From Sporomusaceae bacterium (GTDB lineage: Bacteria > Bacillota > Negativicutes > UBA1444), in assembly GCA_018434355.1 (NCBI GenBank), contig JAHDPL010000025.1, forward strand, positions 50,877 to 114,876: a stretch of 64,000 bases of DNA, written 5' to 3'. The first letter of the stretch is position 1; each line of letters opens with the position of its first letter. Positions 26,177 to 35,879 of the stretch are shown piece by piece. Made by a program: the position numbers and the translations under genes. Under the pieces are notes generated by a model. That model ran no database searches, was not told the DNA's origin, and saw only the letters and a list, made by a program, of their open reading frames with translations.

Positions 26177-26213
26177 AAAAAAACCTGGCGGAGTCTTTCC
26201 GTCAGGTTTTTTT
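26177..26213. terminator. Bidirectional terminator between barrel protein and homoserine dehydrogenase genes
   Basis: AAAAAAACCTG and CAGGTTTTTTT, with an inner CGGA/TCCG stem, lie between two convergent genes; both flanks provide a T run. Confidence 0.85.
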
Positions 26214-26232
26214 CAGCGCCAATTTCCTTGAT

Positions 26233-27273
26233 TTATTTCGCAAACAAATGCGTGTGGATTACATCTTTCAACAGTGCGGCGGCGGCGCCCATCGGCGAAC
26301 TCTTTCCGCCCATGACCGTAATCTGTCCCATCGTGTCGGTGGTATACGTAATCCCTTTCTCTGCATAATTGATTGCCGCTAGAGGATGGTTTCGTTCGAT
26401 GTACTTCGGCCCCACCGACAACTTGATGCTGCCTTCTTTCACCTCTGCTGTCGCGATCAACTTTAGCACTTTTCCCGCCTCGGCGCCACGTGCAATGTCC
26501 TCGTAGGCAATACCGGCAATCCCCTTCACCGGCACATCACAGACTCCGTAGCTACCATTGAACAAAGTATTGACGATTAACACCAGCTTGTTTCGCGTGT
26601 CGTACCCTTCAACATCGAGCGTCGGATCCGTCTCAGCAATTCCCATTGCCTGTGCTTCTTTCAGTGCATCAGCATAAGATATCTTGTCCATGCCCATTTT
26701 CGTCAAAATAAAATTTGTCGTGCCGTTCAGCACCCCTTCGATGCAGGTAATTTCCGCTCCCACCGTGCTGAATTTTCCCACATCCAGCGTCGGCAGAGCT
26801 GCCCCGGTTGCAGCGCTGATAAACAGTCGACTGCCACTCTCGGCAGCCATTTTTTTCAACTGCTCAAAATATAGGACAAATGGCCCCTTGTTGGCAGAGA
26901 CAACATCCATCCCTTTGTGGATGGCCGCAGAAATAAACTGAAACGCCGATCCGCCATCCGTCAGATTGGTCGGTGTCGTTTCGATCAATACATCAAAATC
27001 ACCGCGCTCAATCGCCGCCACGCCGGAAAGCCCCGGCTGACCATACCCTAAAAATTTTTCTGGACGACCACCAGTTCCGACAAAGTCCAAAAAACCGTCC
27101 AATGGTAGCGCGCCTTCACTTGCTAAGGCCGCTCCGCCAATATCCACCACACACGCCACTTCTATTTTCAGTCCATATTGGCGGTTAATCGCTTCCGCCC
27201 GTTCCGCCACCAACTTCAGGAAAGATTGCCCAACTTTTCCCAAACCGCACAGAACCAGTCTTTTCGTATGCAT
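26233..27273 (-). CDS. hom: Homoserine dehydrogenase (short form)
   Basis: The 346-residue enzyme interconverts aspartate semialdehyde and homoserine with NAD(P)H. LCGLGKVGQSFLKLV is the nucleotide-binding loop, VSANKGPFVLYFEQL the catalytic-core motif, GVLNGTTNFILTKM and EGYDTRNKLVLIVNT substrate and catalytic regions. It lacks the C-terminal ACT domain of the usual ~430-residue enzyme, so threonine feedback is not expected. Its ribosome site lies inside the end of the TPP-enzyme gene. The operon context (TPP enzyme, M20 hydrolase) hints at catabolism or a side pathway rather than standard threonine synthesis. Confidence 0.9.
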   Translation of the reverse strand: MHTKRLVLCGLGKVGQSFLKLVAERAEAINRQYGLKIEVACVVDIGGAALASEGALPLDGFLDFVGTGGRPEKFLGYGQPGLSGVAAIERGDFDVLIETTPTNLTDGGSAFQFISAAIHKGMDVVSANKGPFVLYFEQLKKMAAESGSRLFISAATGAALPTLDVGKFSTVGAEITCIEGVLNGTTNFILTKMGMDKISYADALKEAQAMGIAETDPTLDVEGYDTRNKLVLIVNTLFNGSYGVCDVPVKGIAGIAYEDIARGAEAGKVLKLIATAEVKEGSIKLSVGPKYIERNHPLAAINYAEKGITYTTDTMGQITVMGGKSSPMGAAAALLKDVIHTHLFAK

Positions 27274-27274
27274 C

Positions 27275-28888
27275 TTATTTATAACTCCTTGTGATTAATT
27301 TGTTGTAGATGGAACCATCGACAACAGCTTCAATAATAACCGGTCCTTTCGCAGCAAAAGCAGTTTGCAGGGATTCACGCATTTCTGCTTCATCATGCGC
27401 CGCAAGCACAGGCACTCCCAAAAAATGACCGGCAGAGAAATAGTCTCCTTCATATAGTCCCGTCCCGTATAGAGGAACCTGCTTCCAGTTCTGCTTTACC
27501 TCTATCAGGCTCAGACTTCTGTCGCAAAGCACAATAATCACCACATGCAGTCCCAGTCTGCGCGCCGTCATCAGTTCACCGCAATTCATCAGGAACCCGC
27601 CATCGCCGGTAATGCAGACCACCATACTGTCAGGCCTGCAAAGCTTGGCACCGATAGCGGCAGGAACTCCAAAGCCCATCGCCGACCAGCCGTTTGTCAT
27701 AATGAACCGGTTGGGTCCGCTCGCTTTCCACAATTGGCCAAGCAGATGCAAGTGGGCTCCCACATCCCCTGTAATAATGTGGTCTACCGGAATCTCCTCC
27801 TGCAGAATTCGGATCGCGTCAGCTGGGTTGAACGCGCCGGTCTTCAGTGTCAGCGTCTCGAATACAAGAGCTGTGTTGGCTTTGACTTCCTCCACCTGCC
27901 AGTTGAACTCCGGCAGTGGCAACGAAACCAGATATTCTATCGACTGAGCCAGATCGCCGATGACTTCACCGGCAACATCGTAACCCGGGGGAATATCCAC
28001 CGGCCGGGTATCGATATGCAGCAGTGGAACACAAGGCATCCATGACTCGTAATTGAATTCAATCGAGTCGTAACCGATACCGATGACCAGATCCGCCTGG
28101 CGATAGATTGGCGCTACCAGGTCACTCAGCGCATGAAAAATCACACCGGCATACCAGGGATGCGTTGGAGCAATCAAGCCTTTGGCCATCGGTGTAAGCA
28201 AAACAGGAATCCTGTTCTGGTCGATAAACCGCCGTAAAATGGGATGCAGCCCCTGGCGCACCGCAGTGAGTCCAATCGCCAGAATCGGTTTTTTCGCCCC
28301 CTTGATCAGTTCTGCAGCTCGTTCCAGTTCTGCAGCAACCGGCGCAGGTATCGGCTCTTTTTCAACTGGCCCAACCACGCTGTCCCCATCCAGGACTTCT
28401 CCGTCAATGTTGGCAGGCAAGCCGATATGTACCGGGCCGGGAACTTCGGCGGAAGCGATTTTAAAAGCGCCGGCCATGGTTTCGCCAAAGTTGCTGCGGG
28501 ATAGCCGGGTGGTCCATTTTGTGATCGGCTTATACAGCGCCTGATGGTCGATATTCATCTGGACGCGACGGCCCAGATCGGCATCCTTCACTTCCGTGGT
28601 CAGCGCAATCAACGGCGACCGGTCCAGCAACGCGCCTCCGACTCCTGTCGCCAGATTGGTCGCGCCAGGCCCGAATGTAGCGTGACAAACGCCGGGAATC
28701 CCGGTGAGACGGCCACAGACATCCGCCATGATGGCTGCGCTCTGTTCGTTGGATACCAGCACAAACTCCATATCGGTGTTTCGCATGGCTTCCATGTAGG
28801 GGATAGACGGACCGCCGGGTATCCCAAACACATACTTTACACCTTGCGCTTCGAGTGATTTTATCAGTTGTTGCGCGATAGTCGCCAT
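27275..28888 (-). CDS. Thiamine diphosphate enzyme, acetolactate-synthase-like
   Basis: The 537-residue protein has the three-domain fold of the acetohydroxyacid synthase/decarboxylase family: an N-terminal part with GVKYVFGIPGGPSIPYMEAM and the proton-relay Glu in SNEQSAAIMADV, a middle Rossmann-like domain, and a C-terminal TPP-binding motif starting ITGDGGFLMNCGEL. Where the TPP motif usually ends in NN, it reads VLCDRS, so the substrate is probably not the usual pyruvate pair. ATG 28888 follows GGAAAG; a TTG at 28987 would add 33 residues. It sits between the M20 hydrolase and homoserine dehydrogenase genes, so it could act on a homoserine- or threonine-derived keto acid. Confidence 0.8.
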   Translation of the reverse strand: MATIAQQLIKSLEAQGVKYVFGIPGGPSIPYMEAMRNTDMEFVLVSNEQSAAIMADVCGRLTGIPGVCHATFGPGATNLATGVGGALLDRSPLIALTTEVKDADLGRRVQMNIDHQALYKPITKWTTRLSRSNFGETMAGAFKIASAEVPGPVHIGLPANIDGEVLDGDSVVGPVEKEPIPAPVAAELERAAELIKGAKKPILAIGLTAVRQGLHPILRRFIDQNRIPVLLTPMAKGLIAPTHPWYAGVIFHALSDLVAPIYRQADLVIGIGYDSIEFNYESWMPCVPLLHIDTRPVDIPPGYDVAGEVIGDLAQSIEYLVSLPLPEFNWQVEEVKANTALVFETLTLKTGAFNPADAIRILQEEIPVDHIITGDVGAHLHLLGQLWKASGPNRFIMTNGWSAMGFGVPAAIGAKLCRPDSMVVCITGDGGFLMNCGELMTARRLGLHVVIIVLCDRSLSLIEVKQNWKQVPLYGTGLYEGDYFSAGHFLGVPVLAAHDEAEMRESLQTAFAAKGPVIIEAVVDGSIYNKLITRSYK

Positions 28889-28990
28889 CCGCACTTTCCT
28901 TTCCGCCTCTAAGATTTTTTCACAATGCACATCATGCCATAAGTATGCCGTGCCGTCTGCGTCCGGCAATTCTTTCTCTTCAGCCAATCG

Positions 28991-30229
28991 TTATTTTAAG
29001 ATCGAGTTCACGCGCCCCTCCACGCCGGCCAATGCCAGCAGCAAAAGAAATGAGCGTTGCGGGCAGCGATAGGTCCCTGCGGGGTCAAACCACTCTTCCA
29101 GACTATGCACTCCGCCTTCTTTGCCGCCCCGGCCAAGAGTCACCGCCGGTATGCCCATGCTGATCGGCATGTTGGTGTTGGTACAACCGCCGGGAATGAG
29201 ACGAGGCGATATTCCCAAACACTCCGTAGCCTGCCAGGCAGCTTGTACCATGTCGCAGTCGGCGGGTTGAGCGCCGGCCGGCACATCGAGAATCAGTTTA
29301 TATTCAACGGTTACTGCATTGCTTCCCCAGCGTTCATTCTCTTCTTTAGCGCCCTGTTCAAATATGGCAAGGGCTTGCTCCTGCAGTATATCAAGTTCGC
29401 CCGGATCATCCGAACGCATGTTGATTTTAAACGTCGCTTTTTGCGCGATGGCATGAATGGCATGGCCGCCTTCGATCAGGCTTACCGTAAAGGTTGTTTT
29501 GGGCAATGTCGGCGGTCGAAGGTCGCTCAACTTGGTGATAGCTCTGGCCGCTGCATGCAGAGGGCTGGGGGTTCCGAAAGCGCCATATGCATGGCCGCCC
29601 GGACCAGTATATGTGACCGCAAAATTACGAATCCCGGTTCCTTCATAGATGATGGTGTCGCAACCGGAGCCGTCGATCGAAATGGTCGCAGCAATATCCC
29701 GGTTGTCCTGCAGCAAAGCCTTCATCCCCTGCATCCCGCCCATGCCTTCTTCGCACACAGTACCGGCAAAAACAATATCTCCCTGCGTTTCAAGTCCGGA
29801 GGCCTGGAGTGCCCGAATCACCGACAGGTTCGCAGCAAGACCGCGGGTATCGTCACAAATGCCAGGCGCGTAAAGCTTGCCATCCTTTTCGACCGGGGTG
29901 ACATTGGTCCCAAATGGAAACACTGTATCCAGGTGAGCCTCCAGCAAAACTTTGGGACCATTTCCCTTGCCCCGCCGGGTTCCTAGTACATTCCCATGTT
30001 TATCAATATGAACATCACTTAGACCCAACGACCTAAAAAACTCTGCGTAGCGTTGCGCCCGTTTTTCTTCAGAAAAGGTCGGTGATTCAATCATGACTAA
30101 CTCTTTTTGTTCGGCAATGGCCTGCGGCTGGTCGGCTTCAAGGAATGCCAATCCCTGTTTTACTGCCGGCATTTCCATCAACACGGCAAATGACGATCGA
30201 ATCCCCTGTTTTACCATATATTCCGCCAT
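28991..30229 (-). CDS. M20-family metallopeptidase/amidohydrolase
   Basis: The 412-residue enzyme has zinc ligands and catalytic acids in order: EAHLDTVFP (His, Asp), CDDTRGLA (bridging Asp), GTVCEEGMGG (catalytic Glu pair), SIDGSG, and C-terminal GGVHSLEEW (His). The dimerisation domain is in between. Such enzymes hydrolyse dipeptides, N-acyl amino acids or carbamoyl derivatives. ATG 30229 follows GGGAGGG. It is first in the three-gene operon with the TPP enzyme and homoserine dehydrogenase, perhaps releasing the starting amino acid. Confidence 0.85.
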   Translation of the reverse strand: MAEYMVKQGIRSSFAVLMEMPAVKQGLAFLEADQPQAIAEQKELVMIESPTFSEEKRAQRYAEFFRSLGLSDVHIDKHGNVLGTRRGKGNGPKVLLEAHLDTVFPFGTNVTPVEKDGKLYAPGICDDTRGLAANLSVIRALQASGLETQGDIVFAGTVCEEGMGGMQGMKALLQDNRDIAATISIDGSGCDTIIYEGTGIRNFAVTYTGPGGHAYGAFGTPSPLHAAARAITKLSDLRPPTLPKTTFTVSLIEGGHAIHAIAQKATFKINMRSDDPGELDILQEQALAIFEQGAKEENERWGSNAVTVEYKLILDVPAGAQPADCDMVQAAWQATECLGISPRLIPGGCTNTNMPISMGIPAVTLGRGGKEGGVHSLEEWFDPAGTYRCPQRSFLLLLALAGVEGRVNSILK

Positions 30230-30313
30230 GATTTTCCCTCCCGTTTTCTCGCGATTCACGTTGGTGTTTATTTCTCGCCAAACAGTCCCTATCCCTTCCT
30301 ATAGATGAAAAGA

Positions 30314-30342
30314 AAAGCGCCGGAATCTTGTTCCGACGCTTT
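30314..30342 (-). terminator. Terminator of argC
   Basis: AAAGCG and CGCTTT with the inner CCGGAA/TTCCG stem, followed on the minus strand by TTTTC, 19 bases after the argC stop. Confidence 0.75.
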
Positions 30343-30360
30343 CGCATTTTGCTTTCTTTA

Positions 30361-31302
30361 TTATGCTTTCAGGCCTATGGTCTCCTCAGCTCCCAGCATG
30401 ATGTTCATGTTCTGAATCGCAGCGCCTGACGCACCCTTGCCGAGATTGTCCAGACGGGCCATCAGCAACAAATGATCGGCCTGACCAAACACAAAGATAT
30501 CGACCCGGTTCGTATCGTTGCAGCCTTCTACGTCAAAGAACCCATCGGCGAACTCTGCTTCGACTCCCAGTGGCATGACGCGGACAAAGGGCTCATTGGC
30601 ATAATAATCCTGGAAAAACTTCACCGCGTCTTCCGCCGTCAATTTCTTGGCAGTCATCTGCGGCATCACCGGCACGGAAACAGCCATCCCCTTATAAAAA
30701 CCAGCCACCACCGGCAGAAACACCGGCGGATAATTTAATCCGGGAATCGCCTGCATCTCCGGCAGGTGTTTATGTTGCAGCTTTAGTGCATAAGGTTTGG
30801 GCGCCCCAGCCTCGGTCGATGCATATTGTTCGAATTTCTGAATCAGGCTTTTACCGCCGCCGCTATAACCGGTAAGCGATTGACAGCTGAAATCGGCGTC
30901 TGAACGAACCCAACCGTTTTTCACGAGTGGATAGACAAGTGACATAAAACCGGTCGCATGACAGCCCGGCACACAAACCCGCTTTGACTCTCTAATCAAC
31001 GCCCGTTGCTGCGGGTTCATCTCGGGAAAACCATAGGTCCAGACTGTCCGGTGCGCCGTACTGGCATCGACGACACGCGTCCGGTCGTTATCGATCAAGG
31101 CAACCGCTTCACGCGCCGCTTGATCCGGCAAACACAAAAATACCAGGTCGGCTTCATTTAGATACTTTTGACGAACTTGAACGTCCTTGCGCTGCTCCTG
31201 AGGAATATGCAGGATTTCCAAATCCGCCCGCTGCGACAAATACTCATGAATCCGAAGTCCTGTCGTCCCTTCCTGTCCATCCACGTAAATCTTGCACGCC
31301 AT
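30361..31302 (-). CDS. argC: N-acetyl-gamma-glutamyl-phosphate reductase, short type
   Basis: The 313-residue enzyme reduces N-acetyl-glutamyl phosphate in arginine synthesis. KIYVDGQEGTTGLRIHEYL is the NADP loop, and CVPGCHATGF contains the catalytic Cys; LQHKHLPEMQAI carries the active-site His region. The length fits the type 2 ArgC found in many bacteria. It stands alone here, with no argJBD nearby; a likely ARG box overlaps its promoter. Confidence 0.9.
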   Translation of the reverse strand: MACKIYVDGQEGTTGLRIHEYLSQRADLEILHIPQEQRKDVQVRQKYLNEADLVFLCLPDQAAREAVALIDNDRTRVVDASTAHRTVWTYGFPEMNPQQRALIRESKRVCVPGCHATGFMSLVYPLVKNGWVRSDADFSCQSLTGYSGGGKSLIQKFEQYASTEAGAPKPYALKLQHKHLPEMQAIPGLNYPPVFLPVVAGFYKGMAVSVPVMPQMTAKKLTAEDAVKFFQDYYANEPFVRVMPLGVEAEFADGFFDVEGCNDTNRVDIFVFGQADHLLLMARLDNLGKGASGAAIQNMNIMLGAEETIGLKA

Positions 31303-31340
31303 GCATCATCACTCCCCAAAGAATACTCAAACTATCTCTC

Positions 31341-31374
31341 AGAGTAATTATACACAGTTTCGTCAAGAATACAA
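31341..31374 (-). promoter_or_regulatory. argC promoter with ARG-box-like palindrome
   Basis: On the minus strand TTGTAT (31369-31374) and TATAAT (31347-31352) are 16 bases apart. TGTATAATTACTCT (31341-31354) resembles the ArgR box (TGAATAATTATTCA) and covers the -10, as expected for arginine repression. Confidence 0.5.
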
Positions 31375-31534
31375 CCTTTCACGAAAAATATTGCTGCGTT
31401 TTCTCAAGCGAAGTTGACTTGATCTTTATCAATAGTGAATTCAGGAATTTATCTTGTTGGCCCGTCTCCTCAGTTAAGTATATTTATGCGAACTTTGTAT
31501 GCAGATCTTCTCGCCTTTTTCCGACTGTTATTTG

Positions 31535-32425
31535 CTACAGTTTCGGCACGATAGCGATCTGGCTCGTCATCATCCAGCGCAGCCGTTCATCCCAGCGTTC
31601 CGGGGCGATGGTCACCGTATAGGTGATGTCGCCTCTTTTTTTCTCGCCATACGGCCGGATCGTCTTGACTTTGCCGGGAATCTCAAGGCCGGGGATGCCG
31701 TCGAAAGACAGAGTGACCGTATCGCCGACCCGTACCTTGGCGATGACGAGTTCGGTCAAGTCGTCGCTGCGAACCACCCAGGCCGATTCATCGGCGATCC
31801 GGACCAGCACCGTCCCCAGCAGGGCATGTTCGCCGACCTTTACGTCCAGAAAGGCAACCGTACCCGACATCGGGGCTCTGAGTTCGGTCTTTTCAAAAAT
31901 CCCAGCCGCTTCGGCCCTTTTGTTCTGTTGGGTCAGCAATTCGGCCTCTGCCTGTGAGAGCGCGGCCCGGCTGCGCTCAACCGTTGTCCTGGCCTGATCC
32001 ATTTGCTGGCGGGAATTGGCGCCAGCCTCCTGCAATTTTAACTGCCGGTTAAATTCGCGCATCGCATCGGCCAGATTCACTCTTGCCTGTTCGACAGCCG
32101 CTTCGGCACGGGCTACATCGGCAGCCGCACTACCCAGCCTTGCCTGGTAGTCTTGCCTGACCAGGCGGATCAGCGGTTGTCCCTGTTTCACCGCATCGCC
32201 TTCACTGACCAATATCTCACCCACCATGCCGTCAATCGGCATCACCATCTGGGCATAGCGGGCCGGAAAGACGATCCCCTCGGATAAAATCCGGTTATCC
32301 GCCTTCACCGGCGGCACATTCTTCTTATCGTCCTTATGACCGTTCCAGCCCCACCAGGCCAGTCCCGCTACGCAAGCCAGCAGCAACAGCGAAATCAGCC
32401 GGTGGTTTTTCAGCCAAGAAATCAT
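31535..32425 (-). CDS. MacA/HlyD-type periplasmic adaptor of ABC exporter
   Basis: The 296-residue protein has an N-terminal signal anchor (LISLLLLACVAGLAWWGW), two lipoyl half-motifs (MVGEILVSEGDAVKQGQPLI and SGTVAFLDVKVGEHALLG) separated by a coiled-coil hairpin (about 85-175), and a beta-barrel domain. It would link the inner-membrane ABC transporter to an outer-membrane channel. It is third in the operon after the ATPase and permease, starting 24 bases after the permease stop. Confidence 0.9.
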   Translation of the reverse strand: MISWLKNHRLISLLLLACVAGLAWWGWNGHKDDKKNVPPVKADNRILSEGIVFPARYAQMVMPIDGMVGEILVSEGDAVKQGQPLIRLVRQDYQARLGSAAADVARAEAAVEQARVNLADAMREFNRQLKLQEAGANSRQQMDQARTTVERSRAALSQAEAELLTQQNKRAEAAGIFEKTELRAPMSGTVAFLDVKVGEHALLGTVLVRIADESAWVVRSDDLTELVIAKVRVGDTVTLSFDGIPGLEIPGKVKTIRPYGEKKRGDITYTVTIAPERWDERLRWMMTSQIAIVPKL

Positions 32426-32448
32426 TTTCCCCTCTCCCCTTGTTCTCC

Positions 32449-34881
32449 CTATTCATAGCTCAATACATCCCTGACGCTAAGGCGCGTCGCATTCCAGGCC
32501 GGAACCAGGCTGGCCGCCGCAGACAGAACCGCCGCCAGAACAAACCAGATCGCCGTGCCCAAAAAGCTGAACGTAAATGTCAGCGGTGTTTCCAAAAACA
32601 ACACTCCAACCTGATGGCTGAGCAACGCGGCGACAGGCAGCGCCAGCAGCAATCCGGCCAGCCAGCTTAAAATACCAATGCATAGGGCTTCGATGACAAA
32701 TACCATCCCCACATTCACACTGGAGGCCCCAATCGCTCGCATCACGCCAATCTCGCGCGTCCGCTCCAGCACATTGATCCCCATCGTGCCAGTCAGGCCC
32801 AGTGCACCGACAATCGCCAGCAACACCGCCATAATCATCAGGAATGTGGTAATGATGTCAAACTGCGAGCGAATCCGCTTTTTTGTCTCCCATATAACAT
32901 CCACATTTTGCACTTTCAAGCTGTTGCGCTTCAGATGCTCCTCCATGGCCCGGCCCAGTGCGCTTTGCGCCTGCGGATCACTGGACTCGGCAACGATCTG
33001 CACAGACCTGGCCCGGCCAGTCTCGGCAATAGCAGCGCTCAGCCAAGGATACGACGCATAGGCGAACGGCCCGGTGAGCGTGCTCTGGGCAATACCGACC
33101 ACTGTAAACTGTAACCGGCGATGACCGACCTTAATCGTCGCCGGGCTACCCACTTTCAATTCCGGCCTGTCTTTCACCACTTCCGTGTTCACGACCAACG
33201 CATTCTCATCTTCCGGCAACAGCCAGCGCCCGCTGATCAGTCGCGGCTTGATCATTGTCGTACCCACCGGCGGGGCCATCAGAAACACATTTTTACTGGC
33301 CTCATCTTCCGCCGCCTTGCTGGAATCCTTCAGCACCCGTCCCGACGTGAATCCCCAGGTTTCCGCCGCTTTCACGCCCGGCACCCGCATGACTTCCTGT
33401 TCGATCCGCGTAGAACGGAAACTTTGCGTGAAACCGATGCCGATATCGTAATGAAAATAGTCCATCGCTTCGTCCAGTGTCGAATATAGCGAGGATCGCA
33501 CCGAGAAAACCGCCATGAACACCGTACCGGCAATTGTAAGCGTGAGCAGGGTCAGCGCCAGCCGGCCTTTGCGCCGGAATGTGTTACGCAGGGACAGCGT
33601 CACCGGGCGCGGCACTTTTTTCATCCGGCATAGAATGCTGTCCACCAGGCGATCCACTTTGCCTCTGGCTGCAACAGACTGAATCCCGACATCACTTACG
33701 GCTTCCCGCACAGTCACGGCGATGCCCTTCCAGATCGGCCAAAAAGCGGCGGCCAGCGGCACTAGTACCGCCACCAGCGCTTCCAGCGCCAACACTTTGG
33801 CGGAAAGCTCCACGCCGCCAGAGTCGAAATTGAACATTCCGGCGATGAACGAGGTCACCCCGCTGGCGGCCAAGGCCCCCAACGGCACCGCCACAACCAG
33901 CGCCAAAATTCCATAAATGCTTACTAACGTCATATACATGCGCAAGATCTGATTTCGACCGGCGCCGATCGTTTTCATTATACCTACTTGACGGATCTGC
34001 TGGGTAAGAATCGAGGAAATCGTATTGACTAGCAGCAAACTGCCGAGCAATAGTGACAACACTCCCAGCACCGCCAATAGCAGCAGCATCGCGTTGATCC
34101 CGTTCTGCATCATATGTTCGCCCGGGATGTAGGATTGCAACCAGAACACCGTCGTGCCGCCCTGCTCCAGCTTGTTCCAGGCCCGCCGGCCAAGCGCCTC
34201 GATCGGCGCCTTGTCCTTGCCCTGCAGCACCCACGGTTGGACGACAAAATTCACTTGATCGAGCTGCCTCGCCTCATCCAGCTTGGCCAGCGTGTCCATA
34301 TTGATGTATCCGTAGTAGTTTCCGCTGAACAGGCTCGGTAATTGCGTTGGATCGTAAACGATCCCGCTGACTTTCATGCTCCGTTTCCTGCCTGCCGCCG
34401 TTTCCACGGTAATACGGTCGCCCTGTTTGATTCCGAGCTCCGCCAACGAAGACCGTTCCAGCAATACGTCCCCGTCGCCGGGCGGCCAGTCGCCAGACTG
34501 CGGTCGGACGATATTCACCCGTTGCTTGACATAGTCGGGAATCGCAATCAGCAGCATTTGTTTCCAGCGGCCATCGGCGGCGAGCACACGCAAACTGACG
34601 TTACGGCGGCCTTCCGCTTCCTTGACGCCTCGCAGGCTGCGCACGCTCTGCACCAGTTCTTCGTCAAACGGATCGGCGTACAATCCTGCGTCTGCCGGTG
34701 ATGATGTGCCCCAACTCTTGGCCAAATCGCGTTCAAACATTAAATAGGAACTGTACACCATCCCGACGGCAAAAACGCCGACGGAGATCGACATCATCAC
34801 GAGCAGGGTGCGCATTTTGTTGCCCCAGAGATCCATCCAGACTTTTTGCCAGCGCGGCGTCAGGATTCGCAAACCACTCAT
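32449..34881 (-). CDS. ABC transporter permease, FtsX/MacB family, duplicated
   Basis: The 810-residue protein has an N-terminal helix (about 20-42), a MacB-like extracytoplasmic domain, then three helices (about 265-390), a short link, a second helix plus extracytoplasmic domain (about 440-660) and a final three-helix FtsX unit (about 680-800). This two-copy arrangement equals a full permease dimer in one chain. It shares an ATGA overlap with the ATPase gene. With the adaptor it resembles LolCDE/MacAB-like systems moving lipoproteins, peptides or drugs by mechanotransmission; the substrate is unknown. Confidence 0.88.
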   Translation of the reverse strand: MSGLRILTPRWQKVWMDLWGNKMRTLLVMMSISVGVFAVGMVYSSYLMFERDLAKSWGTSSPADAGLYADPFDEELVQSVRSLRGVKEAEGRRNVSLRVLAADGRWKQMLLIAIPDYVKQRVNIVRPQSGDWPPGDGDVLLERSSLAELGIKQGDRITVETAAGRKRSMKVSGIVYDPTQLPSLFSGNYYGYINMDTLAKLDEARQLDQVNFVVQPWVLQGKDKAPIEALGRRAWNKLEQGGTTVFWLQSYIPGEHMMQNGINAMLLLLAVLGVLSLLLGSLLLVNTISSILTQQIRQVGIMKTIGAGRNQILRMYMTLVSIYGILALVVAVPLGALAASGVTSFIAGMFNFDSGGVELSAKVLALEALVAVLVPLAAAFWPIWKGIAVTVREAVSDVGIQSVAARGKVDRLVDSILCRMKKVPRPVTLSLRNTFRRKGRLALTLLTLTIAGTVFMAVFSVRSSLYSTLDEAMDYFHYDIGIGFTQSFRSTRIEQEVMRVPGVKAAETWGFTSGRVLKDSSKAAEDEASKNVFLMAPPVGTTMIKPRLISGRWLLPEDENALVVNTEVVKDRPELKVGSPATIKVGHRRLQFTVVGIAQSTLTGPFAYASYPWLSAAIAETGRARSVQIVAESSDPQAQSALGRAMEEHLKRNSLKVQNVDVIWETKKRIRSQFDIITTFLMIMAVLLAIVGALGLTGTMGINVLERTREIGVMRAIGASSVNVGMVFVIEALCIGILSWLAGLLLALPVAALLSHQVGVLFLETPLTFTFSFLGTAIWFVLAAVLSAAASLVPAWNATRLSVRDVLSYE

Positions 34882-35606
34882 GCCTCGATCTGCCCTTCGG
34901 TCACAGTGACGATCCGGCTGCCTCGACGAGCCAGGTCCGGATCATGTGTCACCATCAGGATCGTTTTTCCTTCCTGGGCCAATGTCTCAAACAAATCGAT
35001 CACGGATGACGCCGTCTTGCCGTCGAGGTTTCCGGTTGGTTCATCAGCGACCAACAGCGACGGATCATTGGCCAGCGAACGGGCAATCGCCACCCGTTGC
35101 TGTTGTCCGCCGGAAAGGCTGGCCGGCAGTTTATCGGCCTGATTGCCCACCCCGACGAGGTCAAGCAAGGCCCGGGCCCGCTTGGGTCTGTCGGCAAAAT
35201 CATATACATTGCAAAAATCCATCGGCAGCATCACGTTTTCCAGCGCAGTCAACGTGGGCAGCAATTGAAAGAACTGAAATACGACGCCAACCGTGCGACC
35301 GCGCCACACTGCGATCTGATTTTCCGTCAACGTGTGGACCGGAGTTCCTGCCACCCAAGCTTCACCAGCCGTCGGCCGGTCGATTCCGGCAACCATATTG
35401 ATCAAGGTCGACTTGCCGCTGCCGGACTTGCCGACCACCGCAACAAATTCACCGGCCTCCACCTGAAGGTCGATTCCCTTCAGCGCTTCAAATTCACCGG
35501 CGCCGGTAACATAATTCTTGCGAATCCCCGACAATCGTATCGCAGGCATGCTCGGATCCGGCGCAGGCAATGCAACCGCCGACAGCCGCGAAAACCAGTT
35601 TTTCAT
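34878..35606 (-). CDS. ABC transporter ATPase, MacB/LolD type
   Basis: The 242-residue ATPase has Walker [10 protein letters not shown], the signature [15 protein letters not shown], Walker [13 protein letters not shown] and the H-loop TH in [12 protein letters not shown] 35606 after GGAGGAG is used; the longer frame to 35717 has an unlikely extension. It energises the permease, whose start overlaps its stop, and is the first gene of the three-gene export operon. Confidence 0.93.
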   Translation of the reverse strand: MKNWFSRLSAVALPAPDPSMPAIRLSGIRKNYVTGAGEFEALKGIDLQVEAGEFVAVVGKSGSGKSTLINMVAGIDRPTAGEAWVAGTPVHTLTENQIAVWRGRTVGVVFQFFQLLPTLTALENVMLPMDFCNVYDFADRPKRARALLDLVGVGNQADKLPASLSGGQQQRVAIARSLANDPSLLVADEPTGNLDGKTASSVIDLFETLAQEGKTILMVTHDPDLARRGSRIVTVTEGQIEA

Positions 35607-35796
35607 CCCAGTCAGGCTCCTCCAAATCCGCGTATGTACACAGCGACATTTTACCACTTTAGATGCAGTATCTTCCAGACATATTGTGTTGAAAATACCT
35701 CGAATACTCAGAAACACGATGCATTCAGCAGTTCATCGTGCAGTAAATCTGTCCTGATTCGGCTGTGGCATTGCCCGAAACACCCTTTCTTCAGTA

Positions 35797-35839
35797 AAAG
35801 GAGTAGCAGACTCTTCTTTGAGAAATCTGCTACCCCTTT
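35797..35839. terminator. Bidirectional terminator
   Basis: AAAGGAGTAGCAGA and TCTGCTACCCCTTT form a long stem flanked by A and T runs. It ends the DUF169 operon (minus strand) 41 bases after the stop. Confidence 0.75.
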
Positions 35840-35879
35840 GTTACTTCAGATCTACATTTCTACATTAACGTTATCAGCG

